Source: Nepenthes gracilis
Taxonomy: Eukaryota; Streptophyta; Magnoliopsida; Caryophyllales; Nepenthaceae
DNA: 64,000 nt
Reading direction: 5' to 3'
NCBI GenBank assembly: GCA_033239525.1
Contig: BSYO01000015.1
Location: forward strand, 17,979,713 to 18,043,712
Below, piece by piece: positions 59,101 through 64,000 of the stretch (positions are counted from its first letter, which is position 1; each line of letters starts with the position of its first letter). A program made the translations under genes and the position numbers. Under the pieces are notes generated by a model. The model was not told the origin of the DNA and made no database searches. It saw nothing but the letters and a program-made list of their open reading frames with translations.

Positions 59101-62100
59101 TTTGTTAAGGTAAAAGTTAGTGAGATATGTTTTGGTTTAGTCAGATATGAAAACAAGAGCAGAAAAAAGAGAACTACGGAAGGATAAAACTTACGAAATC
59201 CACATAGGTTTGTTACCAATCCACTTATAACCCTGAAATCCACAAGACCAAAGAAACCAACAGACCGGCTGAACGTCTAGTAGACTATTTTTATTAAACA
59301 TATGAGAGAGTGCATCCCTTCATGTAGAGAAATTATTCGCAATTCTACCAAGATGCTTCACTTGGAAAATAAACAATCAACTTAGAGGCAAGTAAACTCT
59401 TAAAGTAAACATTGCTTGTAACCAACTACCAAGTACAGAAAAAGAAAGAAAAAAGACAACATGGAGGTCACAAGAGTAAGAGGCCTAATGCAGATAGAAA
59501 GGCCACTGAGAAACTAGCAGCAACATACTGAAAGAAGTGGCACAAGCAGAATATAAATTATACAAACTTTAAGAGAATTATTATTTTACCAGCCAGATTC
59601 ATCAAAGAAGACTCAGCGGACTGATACTGGGCCTCTCTTCTAGTTTTACCAATTCCTTCACCGATTCTTACTCCAGCAAAATAAACCTATACAAATTAAA
59701 AGAACCAAAAAAATTCCATGCGAAACAAGTGGAGAAATAGGATTAAATAGAAGTCAGATTAGTATTATTATAAATAGGGTATCAATTGGACAAAAAGGAC
59801 TTAAGTAAAATATGATTATCACTACAAAGTAGACATACTCCCCCGAAAAAGCCCTCAACCTCTCTGCAGGTAAGGGAACATGAATACAGTATCTCTAGCA
59901 TGATAAATAAGGTATCTAGATCTGACCTCTATTGGAGAATCAACAATATATGGGGGAGGTAATGATTAATGATAGTGAAAAGAAGTGGTGAGGAAGTTGC
60001 TTAATTTTTCTCTTACATAAAATTCAAAATTCTTTTTTAATTTTATGTCATATAAACTTGGATATGAATTGCATCCTACTTGCTTTGGATGCTGGAAACA
60101 TGAAGGATGAGAAGCTTTGTGTAAATTTGGTGACACGCAGAATTAAGTGCTGCTTGTGAAGAGAAAATGCCCATGCTTGAACACTGGTAAAGCACATGTA
60201 AAACAACCTCAGTGATGTCCTAATGCACTTGTCTGCCATATGACTTTTCTTCTTCGTTTCATATGCAGAAGACCATATTTATAGATCAAAAGATCCTCAA
60301 TACTTGAATTGCTCTCTTTTAAAAAAGGAAAAGGATTCTATCAAGAATAGCAAGAAAAAAACAGCACTTGAATAAATACATTTAGCACAAGATTTCTGTC
60401 AACGTGAAAGTGCACCTGTAGACTGGCGCCATTTCCTGCTTGTTGCAAGCCTAAGTTTTAATAATTCTACCACTAAAAGTGAGCATGTCATGTTGCATGC
60501 ATGTCTAGATCATAAGTTGCCTAGGTTATAAAATTGAAAAATTATTATCCAGACTTATGATTCCCAGTAGAAAAGAATTGAGGAATTTCCACACTGCTAA
60601 ATCAATCATTTCTCTAAATAGACTTTCAAGTCAGCATATCCAAAACCGTGGGAAACAAAGTCACGAGAACAAACAATGATGTAATACAGTTTCTATGCCA
60701 AATTACAAGGCCCTTCTCATCCTTAAAATATGGTAAAAATATGAAATATTGCCACCAATGGAATAGCATGATCACGGAACTAGTTTGTGGCACAGATTTG
60801 ACAGTTCAACTAACAATATGTCATCAACAAAAAAGTCAAAGGCACTGCATCTGAAACAGCACTACTTAAAGAATGGGTGATAGGGCAAGCGAGTAACTGA
60901 AAAGGACTGGGCAAAGTTTCTTCACCAACAGTCAGCATATGATACTACTTCCAAAAATACATAGTAGACTGCTTCTCAAAAAAATGTTGGTTCCAACTTT
61001 TAAATAAATAATCTTATTCGTTTGATATAGATAGTAGACCATTTCTCTCAAGTAACAACACATCCTAATACAATACCAAAGCTCTTGCTTTCCAAAATTA
61101 CTACTTCTACATTTGCAAAACTAACTCTGTCAAACTCATGTGTCCTGCCAACTGTTATCTTTTAGTCTTGGGTAGTTAAATGTTCTGTTAATCTTATGCC
61201 CATATCATTGTCAGTCAGCAACATGTGATAAAAAGTCTCTGTCTACACAGATAAAGACATTTTCTGACCTCAAACATTCTGCTCGGTGGTAGCTTAACAC
61301 GATTGATGTGAGATATTTTACACATACACACGAAAAAAAAAAAAAAAGAAGAAGAAGAATTGGCAGATCAACGTAAAAACATGAAAAGCATAAATCTCGA
61401 TAGAACATAATCAGAATGATGGTAGGAAAGCAAACAATTCTTAATTGCTAATTCTATGAATAGTAAGTTAACAAGGTATGCTACCTCCATGGAGAATTTC
61501 AATTCTGTACCAGCAACCAAGCCTGGCCTGAACTCAACCTATAGGAAACATACAAAACATTTAAAGAACTCAGACAATCACATACATGGAAAAAACAATT
61601 GCCTTTCAGGTGGCTCTTAGAAGCATTCTGCTAATACCTGGGTTCCACATTTCATAGCAATTTCATGTAAAGCTGAAAGAGGAGTTTCTGAAAATGGAAC
61701 TTCTCGTCCAGATGCAGTTTCAAAATCCTTGTTACTGGAAGATGGTGCGTCAGATTCAATTTCAAAAACCTTGTTACTCAGGGATGGACGTCCAGATTCA
61801 GTTTCAAAATCCTTGCCACCTGAGGATGACCTTCCTGAGGAAACATCCTCACCTTCAAAAGAGAGAGGAAGAAAAAGATTTATGGAAATGAAACTCATCG
61901 TTCACATAATGCCAGAACTGTAACATGCTAATAACAAAAGCTACAGAAAAAAACATACAAACAAACAAACAAACATCCTCACCTTTAAAAGCAAAAAAGA
62001 AAAAAAAATGGTAGAGAGAGAGATTAGGGAAATGGCACTCATTGTTCACATGATGCTTGGCAAAAAATATTCCCTTTTCACCAACGGCAAAAACAATATC

Positions 62101-63793
62101 CCATTCACCTTTATGAGGAGCCAATGAGAGGTTGCCATACTTCCTCCGTTTCTTGGCGTATAAATACCCTACTTGAGAAATATTTACAATCCCAACTCAT
62201 TTATTGATCACAACTACATCTCTCAACAGACTTAACCATCAAAAGGTCATGTTAGTACCCTACAACAGCTGAAATTAATCCTCCAGTTAGAGGCCCAACC
62301 CGAGAGTAGAGTGTAGGTAAATTCTTCACACTCCCGCTGGTGTCATATGTGGGAAGTATGGCAGCTCCCCCATTGAGTAACCTTACATGGCACCTCACAT
62401 TGATCTTTCTCAAGAAGAAATCCCCCCTGTAACAATAGAGGAGATGGTGGACACATCCCGGCTCATCCGGAAAGCAACAAGCTTAGGGAGGCAATCCAAA
62501 GCCTGCACAGTGAGTAGTAACCATGGAAGCATGACAACAGCTTCAGAACAAAGTCAAAGAGATCATTAATTTCCTTCAAGAAACTGCACACTCACAAGCA
62601 CCTCAATATTAACAAGATACTGCTGGACAACCTTCTCAACCACGCTCAGCATTGCCTTCAAGTCAGTGCTGGATCCCATGTCCCGAGAGGCGGGAAGGAA
62701 CCAATGATCTTGGAGGACGTTGTATGTAATGCTCTGCAGCCCACTGTCTCCATAATGAAGTTTATACATTATCTCATTAATTCAATACATTAGTGTACAA
62801 GGCAACATTGGTGTAAACCCCGGTAGATTTCCTTAACAAGCAGGGAATCAACAGTGGCCAGAAAAGATAGTTATCAACATATATGGAACACTGAAAAACT
62901 AGAGATCCACAGGGAGTGGAAAAATGCATAATGGATTAATTTTCAAGTCTATACACGCATATATCCAACATTAGATGTAGTTACCTTGGAATGACTGATA
63001 AGTAGGCAGTGAAAGATTTGACCTTGATCGGTCTTCTCTGCTAGGAACCTGCAGATAGAACAACTCCAGATGAGCCTTCAATTCATTGCTGAACATGCAA
63101 TGCTGTGAAGTTGAAGCTCAGATTGCATTCTCTAATTTTGCATTCTAAAAGAGGAAAGCGATAATGAAATAACAGATTTACCTCTCTTGGCAATCTCTGC
63201 TTTTGAAGAAAAGTTCGATCAGATCGAATAGAACTCTCAATCTTTCTCGGAAAAGGAGGAGGCCGTTGCTTCTCGATATGCATCACATCAGAAGCCAACG
63301 AAAATTCTTTTCCTACAGCTCGACTTAACTGTCCAGGACTCATCTGGTCCTCTGCTGAAAACAAGCTTGTACGCGACTGTACTCGCGAAACTGGAACTGG
63401 AACAGGAACGGGAATCGGAGCTTGAACTGGAGGTCTAACAGGAAATGAAAGCTCACTATGTGGATGATCTCTTGTATCTTGGCCATGTTGCAGTATGAGG
63501 AGCCGCCTCCTTGTATCAGGATCAAGTTCAGATTCTGGCACTTCACCCTCTTCCCTGGCAGGGGAACCATGCAAGCTCGGGTCCACAGGCCCAACATGAC
63601 CTAATGGCCTAGCTAAAGGAGTTGATTGAGGGTGCTTAGTTGAGAAAGGCACAACTGAGCCTTGAGGTGCAGGCTGTGGAACTGCAATAGGAGCGGCAAT
63701 CATAAACTGTAAAGAAGCAGCAAGTCTTGGATCGAGATTAGCAGCTAGTGAAGGGCCTGCTGAAGGAACCCCTGTAGAAGCTGCAATTGCTTC
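56144..63793 (-). CDS. CPL1: RNA polymerase II CTD phosphatase-like 1 (CPL1), C-terminal half; 5' end outside window
   Basis: Ten exons, all GT-AG and in phase: 63182-63793, 62985-63048, 61638-61852, 61485-61538, 59590-59686, 58338-58573, 58135-58221, 57105-57170, 56907-56980, 56144-56237, giving 532 codons plus stop. The first visible exon contains GSPAREEGEVPESELDPDTR and RRRLLILQHGQDTRD, diagnostic of CPL1. Two dsRNA-binding domains follow, one from SALHEIAMKCGTQV to SSLMNLA and one from SVYALKELCMTEGLDVDF to ALVSLKSML. Two such domains separate CPL1 from CPL2. The tail has basic NLS-like NKKRL and SSKRLKPEFPR. CPL1 is a nuclear phosphatase of the polymerase II CTD and of HYL1, affecting stress gene expression and miRNA processing. 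The FCP1-type catalytic domain lies beyond 64000. Exon 61638-61852 has a repeat array. Confidence 0.96.
61701..61826 (-). repeat. Three 42-bp coding repeats in CPL1
   Basis: They encode SSGGKDFETESGRP, SLSNKVFEIESDAP and SSSNKDFETASGRE, three consecutive 14-residue units just before the first dsRNA-binding domain. The DNA copies are recognisably alike (AACAAGG-TTTTTGAAA words), so this is a tandem duplication and not chance composition. Confidence 0.88.
61841..62070 (-). repeat. About 130-bp tandem duplication covering a CPL1 splice acceptor
   Basis: AAACATCCTCACCTT occurs at 61841 and 61971. Both copies go on to an AAATG-CACTCATnGTTCACAT-ATGC block. The real acceptor and first about 12 coding bases are duplicated in the intron, with a CAAA microsatellite between the copies. 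The offset of 130 is not a multiple of three. Confidence 0.75.
62160..62984 (-). other. Intron segment of CPL1 with unexplained open frame
   Basis: The intron between 61853 and 62984 contains DNA of coding-like composition. The longest frame (62566-62769, - strand) reads through DHWFLPASRDMGSSTDL and AMLSVVEKVVQQYLVNIEV. I do not recognise it. It is absent from the CPL1 protein family, and splicing around it is in phase, so it is probably a captured fragment or old insertion. Confidence 0.3.
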
Positions 63794-64000
63794 CTGTATG
63801 GGGGAAAAAAAAGACAAGGAGAAATCCATCATCCGCACTGCACAAAGTTGCATATGCAACACATTGTAGAAAGCACAAAAAGGAGTCGGGCAGATGCCAA
63901 ACAAAAATACATATATAATAACTGACTCAACAGCCAGACTTCCCTAATGGAAGTGCATAATCCAAGAAACAAGTATCCACAACAATTATGATTAAAAACA
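63794..64000 (-). other. Upstream CPL1 intron, window edge
   Basis: No exon is visible upstream of the CATACAG acceptor at 63794. The preceding CPL1 exons must lie beyond the window. Confidence 0.7.

Noticed and set aside
62566..62769. Candidate extra CPL1 exon
   Set aside because: Neighbouring exons splice in phase without it and match the known family order.
1..64000. tRNA genes, rRNA, CRISPR arrays, riboswitches
   Set aside because: No cloverleaf with B-box-like GGTTCGAATCC, no spaced identical repeats and no conserved RNA motif were seen on reading; a covariance-model scan was not possible.

Overview
The window is nuclear DNA of a flowering plant, most likely a eudicot. The evidence is multi-exon genes with GT-AG introns, AT-rich intergenic DNA, and plant-type Ty1/copia and Ty3/gypsy retrotransposons. 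I cannot name the species. There are four recognisable host genes, one broken fragment of a fifth, and a large share of nested, decayed transposons. No tRNA, rRNA, CRISPR array or bacterial-type operon was seen.

Layout: 1 to about 10,200 is a decayed SIRE/Maximus-like copia element on the + strand. It runs from gag through RNase H, an envelope-position ORF, repeated purine tracts and a 3' LTR beginning at 9201, and a noncoding block of about 2.2 kb appears to be inserted in it. A second copia relic (- strand) lies at about 10.2-11.8 kb. At 14448-14621 is a frameshifted first exon of a GRXS17-type glutaredoxin (- strand). 15922-26918 is a complete allantoinase gene (ALN, - strand) of 15 exons whose splice phases all agree, giving 503 aa. 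A 289-bp MITE with a perfect 10-bp target duplication (27307-27615) sits about 0.4 kb upstream of the ALN start codon.

28344-41395 is a Tat-lineage gypsy element (coding strand -) with two 1.1-kb LTRs, primer-binding site, polypurine tract, broken gag-pol, a second RNase H domain and an antisense extra ORF. A 2.34-kb solo LTR is nested in its pol gene. A relative of that solo LTR lies in reverse orientation at about 41.8-43.2 kb and carries an internal 311-bp tandem duplication.

The right third is genic. 46427-49407 (+) is a six-exon receptor-like cytoplasmic kinase of the CRPK1 type (380 aa). 50268-53065 (-) is a GCD1/neugrin-like mitochondrial protein gene whose last intron does not keep the reading frame. 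56144-63793 (-) holds the last ten exons (532 codons) of CPL1, an RNA polymerase II CTD phosphatase-like protein with two dsRNA-binding domains; its 5' half lies beyond the right edge. The kinase and GCD1 are convergent, and GCD1 lies downstream of CPL1 in the same orientation.

The host genes belong to unrelated processes (ureide catabolism, kinase signalling, organelle function, transcription and RNA control), so this is ordinary plant gene neighbourhood rather than a pathway cluster. The most useful leads are the GCD1 phase break, the 14-residue repeats and duplicated splice acceptor in CPL1, the GRXS17 fragment, the MITE in front of ALN, and the antisense ORF and nested insertions of the gypsy element. 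I did not find a convincing new biological system.
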